Shown piece after piece: positions 9,018-20,365 of a stretch of DNA of 64,000 nt. Below the pieces are notes generated by a model. The model made no database searches. It saw only the letters and a program-made list of their open reading frames with translations, and was not told the DNA's origin. The number at the start of each line of letters is the position of its first letter. Position 1 is the stretch's first letter. Made by a program: the position numbers and the translations under genes. This stretch comes from Rubellimicrobium sp. CFH 75288 (GTDB lineage: Bacteria; Pseudomonadota; Alphaproteobacteria; Rhodobacterales; Rhodobacteraceae): positions 62,001-126,000 of the forward strand of contig NZ_WYDP01000010.1 of NCBI RefSeq assembly GCF_009904055.1, read 5' to 3'.

Positions 9018-9046
9018 TTGTCCGCCCGTCGCGCGGTCCATATAGG
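9018..9046 (+). promoter_or_regulatory. Probable mutM promoter
   Basis: TTGTCC (9018-9023), a 17-base spacer and TATAGG (9041-9046), a sigma-70-like match of four of six in both boxes. The -10 box ends 27 bases before the mutM ATG, in the ubiE/mutM divergent region. Confidence 0.55.
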
Positions 9047-9073
9047 AGGGCGGCTGCCGCCGAAAGGACCGCC

Positions 9074-9928
9074 ATGCCCGAACTGCCGGAGGTGGAGACG
9101 GTGCGCCGCGGACTGCTCCCCGCGCTGGAGGGGCGGCGGATCGAGCGGCTGGAGCTGCGCCGCGACGGCCTGCGCTGGCCCTTTCCGCCGGACCTGGCCG
9201 GACGGGTGGCGGGGGCCCGGATCGTCGGGATCGACCGGCGCGCCAAGGTCCTGCTGATCCATCTCGACACGGGCGAGACGCTTCTGGCGCATCTGGGCAT
9301 GTCGGGCCGGATGCTGCTCGGCCGAGAGGTGCTCGGGACCTATGTGCACGGGTCCGGCGCGGGCGCCCCGGACTCGCCCCACGATCATGTCGTGCTGCAT
9401 CTGGAGGGCGGCACGCGGGTGACCTTCAACGACGCGCGGCGGTTCGGGATGATCGACCTGTGGCCCACGGCCGCGCTGTCCGGGCACCGGCTGCTGGCCG
9501 GACTGGGGCCGGAGCCGCTGGAGGAGGGCTTCGGCGGCGCCAGCCTGCAGCGGGCGCTGGCCGGGCGGCGCACGAGCATCAAGGCGGCGCTGCTCGATGC
9601 CGCGACCGTGGCGGGGATCGGCAACATCTATGCCTGCGAGGCGCTGGCCCGCGCCGGCATCCACCCTGCCCGGCCGGCCGGGCGGATCGGACGGGCGCGG
9701 CTCGACCGGCTGGCGGAGGCCATCCGCGCCGTCCTGCACGAGGCGATCGCGGCGGGAGGCTCCAGCCTGCGCGACCATCGCGGGGCGGACGGGGAGATCG
9801 GGCGCTTCCAGCACGGCTTCGGCGTCTATGGGCGCGAGGGCCAGCCCTGCCGCACCTGCACCACACCGATCCGCCGCATCGTCCAGGCCGGCCGGTCCAC
9901 CTTCTTTTGCCCGAAATGCCAGCGCTGA
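9074..9928 (+). CDS. mutM: Formamidopyrimidine-DNA glycosylase MutM (Fpg)
   Basis: 284 residues. Excises 8-oxoguanine and formamidopyrimidines with an associated AP-lyase activity. The N-terminal [10 protein letters not shown] supplies the catalytic Pro2 and Glu3; the helix-two-turn-helix region contains [18 protein letters not shown]; and the C-terminal zinc finger has C-x2-C (CRTC) and C-x2-C (CPKC) within about residues 259-283. AAAGGA precedes the ATG by 6 bases. mutM between ubiE and rpsT-dnaA is a typical Rhodobacterales order. Confidence 0.97.
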   Translation: MPELPEVETVRRGLLPALEGRRIERLELRRDGLRWPFPPDLAGRVAGARIVGIDRRAKVLLIHLDTGETLLAHLGMSGRMLLGREVLGTYVHGSGAGAPDSPHDHVVLHLEGGTRVTFNDARRFGMIDLWPTAALSGHRLLAGLGPEPLEEGFGGASLQRALAGRRTSIKAALLDAATVAGIGNIYACEALARAGIHPARPAGRIGRARLDRLAEAIRAVLHEAIAAGGSSLRDHRGADGEIGRFQHGFGVYGREGQPCRTCTTPIRRIVQAGRSTFFCPKCQR

Positions 9929-9935
9929 GGGTCGG

Positions 9936-9964
9936 TTGACACTGTGCGCCTTCCCGTCTAGTGA
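9936..9964 (+). promoter_or_regulatory. Probable rpsT promoter
   Basis: A perfect TTGACA (9936-9941), 17-base spacer, then TAGTGA (9959-9964). The -35 box is exact; the -10 keeps only the leading TA, but the same TTGACA-N17-TAGTG pattern recurs before ilvE in this window. The 5' leader would be about 40 bases. Confidence 0.55.
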
Positions 9965-10011
9965 CGCGGCTTCAGTTTGCAGCGCCCATCGAGCGGGACC
10001 CCAGCACAGCC

Positions 10012-10293
10012 ATGGCCAACACGCCCCAATCCGCCAAGCGCGCCCGCCAGAGCGAGGCCCGCTACAAGATCAACAAGATGCGCCGCTCGCGCATCCGCAC
10101 CTTCCTGCGCCGCGTCGAGGAGGCGATCGCCTCGGGCGATCATGCCGCCGCCCAGGAGGCCCTGCGCGCCGCCCAGCCCGAACTCATGCGCGGCGTCTCC
10201 AAGGGCGTGGTCAAGAAGAACACGGCCGCCCGCAAGATGTCGCGCCTGTCCGCGCGCGTGAAGGCCGTCGGGGCCACGGCGGCGCCGGTCTGA
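10012..10293 (+). CDS. rpsT: 30S ribosomal protein S20
   Basis: 93 residues, starting [20 protein letters not shown], the unmistakable S20 N-terminus; the protein binds 16S rRNA in the body of the small subunit. Upstream in-frame codons exist (18 more) but the internal ATG matches the family start. It is a single-gene transcript, bounded by its own TTGACA promoter and a strong Rho-independent terminator, and lies just upstream of dnaA as in many Rhodobacterales. Confidence 0.97.
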   Translation: MANTPQSAKRARQSEARYKINKMRRSRIRTFLRRVEEAIASGDHAAAQEALRAAQPELMRGVSKGVVKKNTAARKMSRLSARVKAVGATAAPV

Positions 10294-10317
10294 CATCCAT
10301 TCCCCGCACCGAATCGA

Positions 10318-10343
10318 GGCGCGCCCCGGCCGGCGCGCCTTTT
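10318..10343 (+). terminator. rpsT Rho-independent terminator
   Basis: Perfect 8-bp stem GGCGCGCC / GGCGCGCC with a 6-base loop (10318-10339) followed directly by TTTT, 25 bases after the rpsT stop codon. Clear intrinsic terminator. Confidence 0.85.
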
Positions 10344-10881
10344 GTCGTCCGAAGGGGACCGTTTCCGCCCTGACGCCGCGCCATGTTCCGCGCAGCCGAA
10401 AAAAATTTCCTATCTGAGGGGTGATTGTCACACGGCTGTGACAGGACCCGCGAGAATCCGCCCGATCATCGGCGCCCTCTGGCAGCCCCGGCCGATTCGC
10501 CCACCCGCCGCGCGCGTCAAGCGCGATGTTCGGTTGCGAGCCGTGCGCCCTCTTGGCAGCTTGTCTCAAGCGATTCCGGTCGTTCCTGGGGGAATGGATC
10601 AGGATCGGCATGTCACGCCCCTGCGACGGCCGCTGCCACGGCCGGAGCGACAGTTTCGCGGCGCCGCCCTGCCAGGCGGTCTGCGAAGGGGGCAGGCTGT
10701 CCGGTCCTCCTGCGGACCACCGTGCGGCTTCGGCGGCACGGGGTCGGCCACGCCTTGCGCCATCCTTGGCGCAGGAGCGTCCTTTCGTCGTCCCCCGAGA
10801 CCAGCCGGCGCTGCGAACTGGGGCATGGTCCGGTGCGGACCGGCGGGCCTGGGGCCCGTCCTGACGGAAAGGACAACGGCA
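10344..10881 (+). promoter_or_regulatory. Long non-coding region upstream of dnaA
   Basis: 538 bp without a convincing gene. Near its start is an unusually A/T-rich patch (10400-10414) next to the 10426-10443 inverted repeat. The region 10454-10576 contains three GANTC sites (10454, 10494, 10572), with a fourth at 10311, the CcrM methylation target of alphaproteobacteria. No TTATCCACA-type DnaA-box cluster was found by eye, so this is more likely the dnaA regulatory leader than a complete oriC. An ORF that runs through it in frame with dnaA has no family-like residues before 10882. Confidence 0.5.
10426..10443. promoter_or_regulatory. Inverted repeat upstream of dnaA
   Basis: TGTCACA-N4-TGTGACA, perfect 7-bp arms. 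It lies 12 bases after the A/T-rich tract and about 440 bp before the dnaA ATG. The form suits a dimeric transcription factor operator controlling dnaA; the factor is not identified. Confidence 0.5.
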
Positions 10882-12345
10882 ATGGCCGACGGCGCAGGCA
10901 TGGCAGGCATCGGTGCGGGCTTCGGCTCCGGCGCGTCACCCGCCCGCGGGGGGCCGACCGGCCGCCCGCCCGAAGGCGGCGACGCGGCGGCGGCCTGGGC
11001 CCGCGCCAGCGCCGTGCTGCGCGACCGGGTGGGGGCAGGCAGCTTCCGCAGCTGGATTGCGCCCCTGTCGCTCGAGGGCGTGGAGAACGGTGTGGCCGTC
11101 CTGCGGGCGCCCACGGCCTTTCTGGGCTCCTATGCGCTGCGGGCCTTCGGCGAGCACATCCTCGCCGCCCTCGCAGCCGCGGGCTGGCCCGCACAGAGGC
11201 TGGAGATGGCGCTGGCGGATCGCCCTGCCGCACCCCCCCGAGCCGCTGCCCCGGCGGCCGCGGACGCATCGCGGACCCTTCCGCCGCGCCCCGCCCCCGA
11301 GGAGGAGGGCACCCGTCTCGACCCCCGCCTGACCTTCGAGCGCTTCGCCGTCGGCGCGCCCAACGAGCTGGCCCACGCCGCCGCGCGCCGGCTGGCCGAG
11401 GGCCGCGCGGCGTTCAATCCGCTCTTCCTCCATGGCGGGGTGGGCCAGGGCAAGACCCACCTCCTCCAGGCCGTCGCCCAGGCCCTGCGCGCGCGAGAAC
11501 CCGGGGCCCGCGTCCTCTACCTGTCGGCCGAACAGTTCATGGTCCGCTTCGTCAGCGCCCTGCGCGAGCGGCGCATGGTCGAGTTCAAGGCCTGGATCCG
11601 CAGCCTCGACATGCTGCTCGTGGACGACGTCCAGTTCCTCGCCGGCAAGGATTCGACCCAGGAGGAATTCTTCCACAGCTTCAACGCGCTCTTCGACCAG
11701 GGCCGGCGGATCGTCCTGTCGGCCGACCGCCCCCCGGCCGAGATCCCCCACCTCGAGGAGCGCGTGGCCTCGCGGCTCCAGGCCGGGCTGGTGGTCGGCA
11801 TGGGTCCCGCCGACGAGGCGCTGCGCCTCGCGGTGCTGCGTCTCAAGCTGGCCCAAGCGCAGGAGGCCGATCCCCAGCTGCGCATCGCCGACGGCGTGCT
11901 CGAGTTCCTGGCCGCGCGCATCACCGCCAATCTCCGCGTGCTCGAAGGAGCGTTGACCCGGCTGATCGCGCAGGCCCAGCTCGTCCAGCGCGAGGTCACC
12001 CCCGACCTCGCGCGCGAAGGCCTCGCGGACCTTCTGCGCGCCGCCGAACGGCGGGTCTCGGTGGAGGAGATCCAGCGCCGCGTGGCCGAGCATTACGGCA
12101 TCCGTCTGGCCGACCTGGTCGGCCCGCGCCGGCTGCGGCCGCTCGCCCGGCCCCGGCAGGTGGCGATGTATCTCGCCAAGACCCTGACCAGCCGCTCGCT
12201 GCCCGATATCGGACGCCGCTTCGGCGGGCGCGACCACACCACCGTGCTGCACGGGGTGCGCCGCATCGAGGCGCTGATCGCCGAGGACCAGACGCTGGCC
12301 GGAGACGTGGCCCAGCTGCGGCGCGCCATCGAGAGGCAGGGCTGA
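10882..12345 (+). CDS. dnaA: Chromosomal replication initiator DnaA
   Basis: 487 residues. Domain I includes FRSWIAPL at about residues 55-62; a disordered Ala/Pro linker spans about 115-145; the AAA+ domain has Walker A GGVGQGKTH (185-193) and Walker B LLVDDVQF (245-252); the C-terminal DNA-binding signature GGRDHTTVLHG starts near residue 448. ATP-DnaA opens the origin and also regulates genes. The start was chosen because AAAGGA lies 9 bases upstream and it gives a normal length; another in-frame ATG at codon 7 is possible. dnaN follows after 65 bp. Confidence 0.95.
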   Translation: MADGAGMAGIGAGFGSGASPARGGPTGRPPEGGDAAAAWARASAVLRDRVGAGSFRSWIAPLSLEGVENGVAVLRAPTAFLGSYALRAFGEHILAALAAAGWPAQRLEMALADRPAAPPRAAAPAAADASRTLPPRPAPEEEGTRLDPRLTFERFAVGAPNELAHAAARRLAEGRAAFNPLFLHGGVGQGKTHLLQAVAQALRAREPGARVLYLSAEQFMVRFVSALRERRMVEFKAWIRSLDMLLVDDVQFLAGKDSTQEEFFHSFNALFDQGRRIVLSADRPPAEIPHLEERVASRLQAGLVVGMGPADEALRLAVLRLKLAQAQEADPQLRIADGVLEFLAARITANLRVLEGALTRLIAQAQLVQREVTPDLAREGLADLLRAAERRVSVEEIQRRVAEHYGIRLADLVGPRRLRPLARPRQVAMYLAKTLTSRSLPDIGRRFGGRDHTTVLHGVRRIEALIAEDQTLAGDVAQLRRAIERQG

Positions 12346-12410
12346 GCCCCCCTTGAGCAGGCTCCCAAAGCCTGTCAGGGTCGGCGTCCCGGAGCGGAGG
12401 GAGAACGGGG

Positions 12411-13529
12411 ATGAAGGTCAGCATTGAGCGTGCGGCCCTGGCCAGGGCCGTGGCCCAGGCCCAATCGGTCGTGGAGCGGCGCAACACCATCCCCATCCTC
12501 GCCAACCTCCTGATCGAGACGGGCGAGGACGGCGTGAGCATCCGCGCGACCGACCTCGACATGGAGGTGGTGGACCGCGCGCCCGCCCGCGTGGACCAGC
12601 CCGGCGGCACCACCGTCCCGGCCGTCATGCTCAACGAGATCGTCCGCAAGCTGCCCGACGGTGCGCTCGTGACGCTGTCCACGGCAGGGCAGACGGGCCG
12701 GCTCACCGTCTCGGCCGGCCGCTCGACCTTCCAGCTGGCCACGCTGCCCGTCGAGGACTTCCCCCAGATGGCCTCGGCCGACTACGCCACGCGCTTCGAG
12801 GCGCCGGCGGGCCTGCTGCGCCGCCTGTTCGAGAAATCCAAGTTCGCCATCTCCACGGAGGAGACGCGCTACTACCTCAACGGCGTCTATCTGCACGTGG
12901 CCCAGGGGCAGGACGGCCCCGTCCTGCGCGCGGTCGCCACGGACGGCCACCGCCTCGCGCGGATCGACGCCCCCCTGCCCGTCGGCGCCGACGGGATGCC
13001 GGGCGTCATCGTGCCGCGCAAGACCGTGAACGAGCTGCGCAAGCTTCTGGACGACGACGAGGCCGTGATCCGCGTCTCGGTCTCCGACACCAAGATCCGG
13101 TTCGAGACTCCCCTAATCGCGCTGACCTCCAAGGTGATCGACGGCACCTTCCCCGATTATGCGCGCGTCATCCCCGCCGCCAATCCGCGGCGCATGGAAG
13201 TGGATGCCAGGGAGTTCGCCGCCGCCGTGGACCGCGTCGCGACCATCTCCTCCGAACGCTCCCGCGCGGTGAAGCTCGCGCTCGAGGAGGACCGCCTCCT
13301 TCTGACCGTGAACGCCCCCGACTCGGGCACCGCCGAGGAGGAGCTCGCCGTCGCCTATGGCGACGACCGGCTCGAGATCGGCTTCAATGCCCGCTACCTG
13401 CTCGAGATCGCCGGGCAGGTGGACCGCGACAACGCCGTGTTCCTGTTCAACTCCTCGGCCGATCCCACGGTGATGCGCGAGGGCGACGACCCCTCGGCGC
13501 TCTATGTCGTCATGCCGATGCGGGTGTGA
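12411..13529 (+). CDS. dnaN: DNA polymerase III beta sliding clamp
   Basis: 372 residues, the normal DnaN length, with the three-fold repeated clamp architecture: N-terminal MKVSIERAALARAVAQAQSV, a central region with KFAISTEETRYYLNGVYLH and LRAVATDGHRLA, and the C-terminal clamp ending PTVMREGDDPSALYVVMPMRV. It encircles DNA and tethers polymerase III and other partners. GAGAACGGGG precedes the ATG. recF starts within its stop codon. Confidence 0.97.
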   Translation: MKVSIERAALARAVAQAQSVVERRNTIPILANLLIETGEDGVSIRATDLDMEVVDRAPARVDQPGGTTVPAVMLNEIVRKLPDGALVTLSTAGQTGRLTVSAGRSTFQLATLPVEDFPQMASADYATRFEAPAGLLRRLFEKSKFAISTEETRYYLNGVYLHVAQGQDGPVLRAVATDGHRLARIDAPLPVGADGMPGVIVPRKTVNELRKLLDDDEAVIRVSVSDTKIRFETPLIALTSKVIDGTFPDYARVIPAANPRRMEVDAREFAAAVDRVATISSERSRAVKLALEEDRLLLTVNAPDSGTAEEELAVAYGDDRLEIGFNARYLLEIAGQVDRDNAVFLFNSSADPTVMREGDDPSALYVVMPMRV

Positions 13530-14635
13530 GCGGCGCGCGCCTGTCCACGCTGGCCCTGTCGGACTTCCGCTCGCATGCCCGCGCGCGGCTCGAGCTGGGC
13601 CGGGGCACCGTCGCCATCTGGGGCGCCAACGGTGCGGGCAAGACCAACCTGCTCGAAGCCGTCTCCTTTCTCTCGCCCGGCCGCGGCCTGCGCGGCGCCA
13701 CGGCGGCCGAGGTCGCCCGGCGCGGCGGCTCGGGCGGCTGGCGCATCGCCGCCCTCTTCCAGACGCCCGAGGCCGTGCGCGAGGTCGAGACCGGCGCCCT
13801 GCCGGGCGAGCCGCGCAGCGTGCGTCTGGACGGCAAGGCGGCGATCCAGACCGACCTTGCGCATCTGGTGCCGGTCCTGTGGGTCGTGCCCGCGATGGAC
13901 CGGCTCTGGACTGAGGGGGCGGAGGGGCGGCGCCGCTTTCTCGACCGCGCCGCGATGAGCCTGATCCCGGATCACGCCGAGGCCGCGCTCGCCTACGACA
14001 AGGCCCTGCGCGAGCGCAACCGCCTGCTGCGCGAGGGTGCCCGGGACCCCCACTGGTACGCCGCGCTCGAGGCGCGCATGGCCTCTGCCGGCGCGCGTCT
14101 GGCCGAGAACCGCGCCACGACGCTGACGGCGCTGGCGGCCGCGCAGGACCGGGCGGAGACGGGCTTTCCGGCCGCCGATCTGGCCATCGTCTACCCGGAG
14201 GGGGCCGCACCCGACACCGAGGCCGCCCTGGCCGCCGCGCTCGAGGGCGGGCGCCGCGCCGACATGGCGGCGGGCCGCACCCTGACCGGGCCCCACCGGG
14301 CCGACCTGGAGGCGGTCTGGGCCGCCAAGGGGGTGCCGGCGCGCGACTGCTCGACCGGAGAACAGAAGGCGCTGCTCCTGTCGCTCGTGCTCGCCAATGC
14401 GCGCGCCCTGGCCGCCCGGGGGCGCCCGCCCCTGCTGCTGCTCGACGAGGTGGCCGCCCATCTGGACGCGCATCGCCGCGCCGCGCTCTATGCCGAACTG
14501 GACGCGCTGGGCCTTCAGGCCTTTCTGACCGGGACCGAGCCGGGCCTGTTCGCCGGACTGGGAGCGTCGGTCCAGTGCTGGGAGGCGACGGAGGCGGGGG
14601 GCGTCACCACGCTGGCCGAGACGGCCGCCCCCTGA
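13526..14635 (+). CDS. recF: DNA replication/repair protein RecF
   Basis: 369 residues. SMC-like ATPase of recombinational gap repair, working with RecO and RecR. Walker A GANGAGKTN at residues 33-41, the ABC-type signature STGEQKA near residue 275, and Walker B LLLLDEVAAHLD near residue 305 are all intact. The GTG start overlaps the dnaN stop (GTGA), giving translational coupling in a dnaA-dnaN-recF unit. gyrB follows after 180 bp with its own promoter. Confidence 0.95.
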   Translation: MSGARLSTLALSDFRSHARARLELGRGTVAIWGANGAGKTNLLEAVSFLSPGRGLRGATAAEVARRGGSGGWRIAALFQTPEAVREVETGALPGEPRSVRLDGKAAIQTDLAHLVPVLWVVPAMDRLWTEGAEGRRRFLDRAAMSLIPDHAEAALAYDKALRERNRLLREGARDPHWYAALEARMASAGARLAENRATTLTALAAAQDRAETGFPAADLAIVYPEGAAPDTEAALAAALEGGRRADMAAGRTLTGPHRADLEAVWAAKGVPARDCSTGEQKALLLSLVLANARALAARGRPPLLLLDEVAAHLDAHRRAALYAELDALGLQAFLTGTEPGLFAGLGASVQCWEATEAGGVTTLAETAAP

Positions 14636-14757
14636 GCCGCGCCCGCCCCCCTGGCCGGAGCGGGGCGGGGCGCGGATCCGGCCGCGCGCCCGTGCGGAAC
14701 GGAGGCGCCGCGGTGGCAATCCGGTTCTCCGATCCCCATATGGAAAGGGTCCGAGGG

Positions 14758-17254
<2,497 letters not shown>

Positions 17255-17257
17255 CGC

Positions 17258-17273
17258 GGCGCTGGACAGCGCC
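17258..17273 (+). terminator. Hairpin after gyrB
   Basis: GGCGCTG-GA-CAGCGCC, a perfect 7-bp dyad starting 4 bases after the gyrB stop, nested in a larger GCGGCGC / GCGCCGC pair (17256-17287). There is no T-run; a possible weak terminator or processing site before pncA. Confidence 0.4.
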
Positions 17274-17325
17274 CCCTGCGCCGCCTAAGCCTCCGCCCCG
17301 CGAGAGGACGCGGGGAGGACGCGCC

Positions 17326-17928
17326 ATGAGACCGGCCAGCGAGGCTCTGCTCGTCGTGGACGTGCAGAACGACTTCTGCCCCGGAGGGGCCCTGGCGGTG
17401 GCGGACGGAGACGCCATCGTGCCGGGCATCAACGCCCTGATGGAGGAGTTCCAGGTCGTCGTCCTGACCCAGGACTGGCACCCGCCGGCCCACCTGTCCT
17501 TTGCCTCGTCCCATCCGGGCCGGTCGCCCTTCGACGTCATCACGGCGGATTACGGCCCCCAGGTGCTCTGGCCCGATCATTGCGTGCAGAACACGGCCGG
17601 CGCCGCCTTTCACCCCGCCCTGCGCACCGACGGTCAGGCCATCATCCGCAAGGGCTTCCGCCGCGAGGTGGACAGCTATTCGGCCTTCTTCGAGAACGAT
17701 CACGAGACGCCCACCGGTCTCGAGGGCTATCTGCGCACGCGCGGGGTGGAGGCGGTCACCCTCGTGGGGCTCGCCACGGATTACTGCGTGAGCTATTCCG
17801 CGCTCGACGCCGCGCGGCTCGGCTTTGCCGTCACCGTCATCGAACGGCTCACCCGCGCGATCGACCTCGGCGGCAGCCTCGCCGCGGCGCGCAAGGGCTG
17901 GCAGCATGCCGGCGTGCAGGTGGCCTGA
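17326..17928 (+). CDS. pncA: Nicotinamidase
   Basis: 200 residues. Hydrolyses nicotinamide to nicotinate in NAD salvage. The catalytic triad is visible as Asp12 (VVDVQNDF), Lys109 (IIRKGF) and Cys154 (TDYCVSYSALDA); metal ligands Asp50, His52 and His85 are also present. GGGGAGGAC lies upstream of the ATG. pncB follows after 4 bp, so the two successive salvage steps are encoded in one operon. Confidence 0.95.
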   Translation: MRPASEALLVVDVQNDFCPGGALAVADGDAIVPGINALMEEFQVVVLTQDWHPPAHLSFASSHPGRSPFDVITADYGPQVLWPDHCVQNTAGAAFHPALRTDGQAIIRKGFRREVDSYSAFFENDHETPTGLEGYLRTRGVEAVTLVGLATDYCVSYSALDAARLGFAVTVIERLTRAIDLGGSLAAARKGWQHAGVQVA

Positions 17929-17932
17929 TCCC

Positions 17933-19222
17933 ATGATCGACATCGCCACGCGGGTCTGGAACCATACCTGGAAGATCGACCCCATCGTGCGGTCGCTGCT
18001 CGACACCGACTTCTACAAGCTCCTGATGTGCCAGTCGGTCCTGCGCAACCGCCCCGACGTGCGCGTGACCTTCGAGCTCATCAACCGCTCGCCCGACATC
18101 CGCCTCGCCGAGCTGATCGACGAGGGCGAGCTGCGCGAGCAGCTCGACCATGTGCGCACGCTGCGGCTGACGCGGGGCGAATCCACCTGGCTGCGCGGCA
18201 ACACCTTCTACGGCAAGCGCCAGATGTTCCGACCGGACTTCATGGAATGGTTCGAGGCGCTGCGCCTGCCGCCCTACCACCTCGAGCGGCGGGGGGGGCA
18301 GTTCCGCCTCAGCTTCGAGGGACCCTGGCCCGAGGTCATGCTGTGGGAGATCCCTGCCCTCGCCATCATCATGGAGCTGCGCTCGCGCGCGGTGCTCAAG
18401 GGGATGGGGCGGTTCGAGCTGCAGGTGCTCTATGCCCGCGCCATGACGCGCGTCTGGGAAAAGGGCGAGCGGCTGCGCCGCATCCCCGGCCTGCGGCTGG
18501 CCGATTTCGGCACGCGCCGCCGCCACGGCTTCCTGTGGCAGGACTGGTGCGTGCAGGCCATGATCGAGGCGCTGGGCGAGAAGTTCATCGGCACGTCCAA
18601 CTGCCTGATCGCCAAGCGCCGCGACCTCGAGGCCATCGGCACCAACGCGCACGAGCTGCCCATGGTCTATGCCGCGCTGGCCGACACCGACGAGGACCTG
18701 CGCGAGGCCCCCTACCGGGTGCTCGCCGACTGGCAGGAGGAGCACGACGGCAACCTCCTCGTGATCCTGCCCGACACCTACGGCACGCGCCCCTTTCTCG
18801 AGCGCGCACCCGCCTGGCTGGCCAAGTGGACCGGTATCCGCGTCGATTCGGGCGACCCGGTGGAGAACACCGAACTCGCCATCCGCTGGTGGGAATCCCA
18901 CGGCGAGGACCCCCGGCGCAAGCTCATCGTCTTCTCCGACGGGCTGGACGTGCCCGAGATCGAGGCGCTGCACGCCCGCTTCGCCGACCACGTCCGGCTG
19001 ACCTATGGCTGGGGCACGCTGCTGACCAACGACTTCGCGGGGCTGGCCGGCGACGCGCTCGCCCCCTTCAGCCTCGTGTGCAAGGCCGTCGCCGCCAACG
19101 GGCGGCCCACGGTCAAGCTGTCGGACAACCCCGAAAAGGCCATGGGACCGCCCGGCGAGGTCGAGCGCTACAAGCGCATCTTCGGCCTGGGCGAACAGGC
19201 CCGTCGCGCCGTCCGCGTCTGA
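17933..19222 (+). CDS. pncB: Nicotinate phosphoribosyltransferase
   Basis: 429 residues. Converts nicotinate and PRPP (with ATP) to nicotinate mononucleotide, the step after PncA. The N-terminal SLLDTDFYKLLMCQSVL and the later GTSNCLIAK, RVDSGDPVENTELAIRWW and VKLSDNPEKAMGPPGEVERYKRIF segments are characteristic of the bacterial PncB class with a phosphorylatable His region. It is co-transcribed with pncA and converges on rlpA with only 7 bp between stop codons. Confidence 0.95.
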   Translation: MIDIATRVWNHTWKIDPIVRSLLDTDFYKLLMCQSVLRNRPDVRVTFELINRSPDIRLAELIDEGELREQLDHVRTLRLTRGESTWLRGNTFYGKRQMFRPDFMEWFEALRLPPYHLERRGGQFRLSFEGPWPEVMLWEIPALAIIMELRSRAVLKGMGRFELQVLYARAMTRVWEKGERLRRIPGLRLADFGTRRRHGFLWQDWCVQAMIEALGEKFIGTSNCLIAKRRDLEAIGTNAHELPMVYAALADTDEDLREAPYRVLADWQEEHDGNLLVILPDTYGTRPFLERAPAWLAKWTGIRVDSGDPVENTELAIRWWESHGEDPRRKLIVFSDGLDVPEIEALHARFADHVRLTYGWGTLLTNDFAGLAGDALAPFSLVCKAVAANGRPTVKLSDNPEKAMGPPGEVERYKRIFGLGEQARRAVRV

Positions 19223-19229
19223 CGCGGCG

Positions 19230-19604
19230 TCAGGCCCGGCCCAGCACCTCGATCCGCACGGGCGCCACCCCGGAGCGGAGCATCCCGATCTCCCCGGCGG
19301 CCTCGCGCGACAGGTCGATGATCCGGCCGCGCACATGCGGCCCGCGATCGTTGATCCGCACGACGACCGAGGCGCCGGTGCGCTCGTTGGTCACCCGCAC
19401 CCGGGTGCCGAACGGCAGGGTCGGATGGGCGGCGGTCAGGGCGTGCATGTTGAACGCCTCGCCGCTGGCCGTGGTGCGGCCGTGAAAGCCGGGACCGTAC
19501 CAGGACGCCTGCCCGGACAGGGCCTGGGCCGAGACGGCAGGCGCCGTCGCCGCCACCGCAGCCAGGGCAAGACAACCGATCATCATGGAACGCATCGTGG
19601 TCAC
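19230..19604 (-). CDS. rlpA: RlpA-family septal ring lytic transglycosylase
   Basis: 124 residues. A signal peptide ([25 protein letters not shown]) precedes a double-psi beta-barrel domain with [36 protein letters not shown] and [19 protein letters not shown], including the conserved Asp of the active site. It lacks the SPOR domain of E. coli RlpA. It likely cleaves glycan strands denuded of stem peptides. I prefer the GTG start because AAGGGA lies 7 bases upstream; an ATG three codons later is the alternative. A lipobox is not evident. Confidence 0.88.
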   Translation of the reverse strand: MTTMRSMMIGCLALAAVAATAPAVSAQALSGQASWYGPGFHGRTTASGEAFNMHALTAAHPTLPFGTRVRVTNERTGASVVVRINDRGPHVRGRIIDLSREAAGEIGMLRSGVAPVRIEVLGRA

Positions 19605-19876
19605 GGGCGTTTCCCTTCCTTGGGCTCGTTCATGGCGCGGTGCCATGCGGGCCGCCCCTCGACCGCGCAAGCACGGCTGTGGCGATTCGGCCGCAATCGG
19701 CAGGAATCGTCCCTTCGCACCGCTTTTCGGCTTGCGCCATCGGCGGAAAGTCACCGGCGGGGCGCGTCCCGGCCGCGTGACGCATGGTCACGGCTCCTGC
19801 GGCTCCTAGCTTCCTTGCTCCTGCAGGCGGGGAGGGGACGCCGGGTCGGCCCGATTCGGGATGCCCAGGACGGGTC

Positions 19877-20314
19877 CTAGACCGGCTCCTCGGCGTCCGG
19901 ACGCGATCGGGCCGCCTTGATCGCACCCCGATGCGCCTTGGCCTCGAGGCGCCGCCGGACGCTGCCAGGGGTCGGGCGGGTCGCGATCCGTCGGCGAGGC
20001 GGCACGAGGGCGGCCCGGATCAGCGCGACCAGACGCTCCCGCGCCAGCGCGCGGTTGCGGGCCTGGCTGCGCGTGTCCTCGGCCCGGATCAGCACGGCGC
20101 CCGAGCCCTCCTCGCCCACCCAGCGCCGCCCGGCAAGGCGCCGCAGACGCGCCTTGACCCCCGGATCGAGCGAAGGCGAGCGTTCGGCCTCGAAGCGCAG
20201 CTCCACCGCCGTGGACAGCTTGTTGACGTTCTGTCCCCCCGGGCCTTGCGCCCGCACGAAGGTTTCGGTGATCTCCCACTCCGCGATGGCCACCTCGTCG
20301 CTGATCCGCAGCAT
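19877..20314 (-). CDS. arfB: Alternative ribosome-rescue factor ArfB
   Basis: 145 residues, one-domain class I release-factor homologue. The GGQ motif is at residues 26-28 (GPGGQNVNK), and the C-terminal basic tail (about residues 108-140, rich in Arg and Lys) is the part that enters the mRNA channel of stalled ribosomes. It hydrolyses peptidyl-tRNA on non-stop complexes. Divergent from the large membrane protein gene with 51 bp between. The 272 bp separating it from rlpA contain nothing I recognise. Confidence 0.92.
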   Translation of the reverse strand: MLRISDEVAIAEWEITETFVRAQGPGGQNVNKLSTAVELRFEAERSPSLDPGVKARLRRLAGRRWVGEEGSGAVLIRAEDTRSQARNRALARERLVALIRAALVPPRRRIATRPTPGSVRRRLEAKAHRGAIKAARSRPDAEEPV

Positions 20315-20365
20315 CGCTCCTCCCCGGAATTGACTCGCCGGGCCGCGGGGGGTGGACTGCGCCCC

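Noticed and set aside
10344-10881. N-terminal extension of DnaA by about 180 codons
   Set aside because: The frame is open but the residues do not look like DnaA, and AAAGGA precedes the ATG at 10882.
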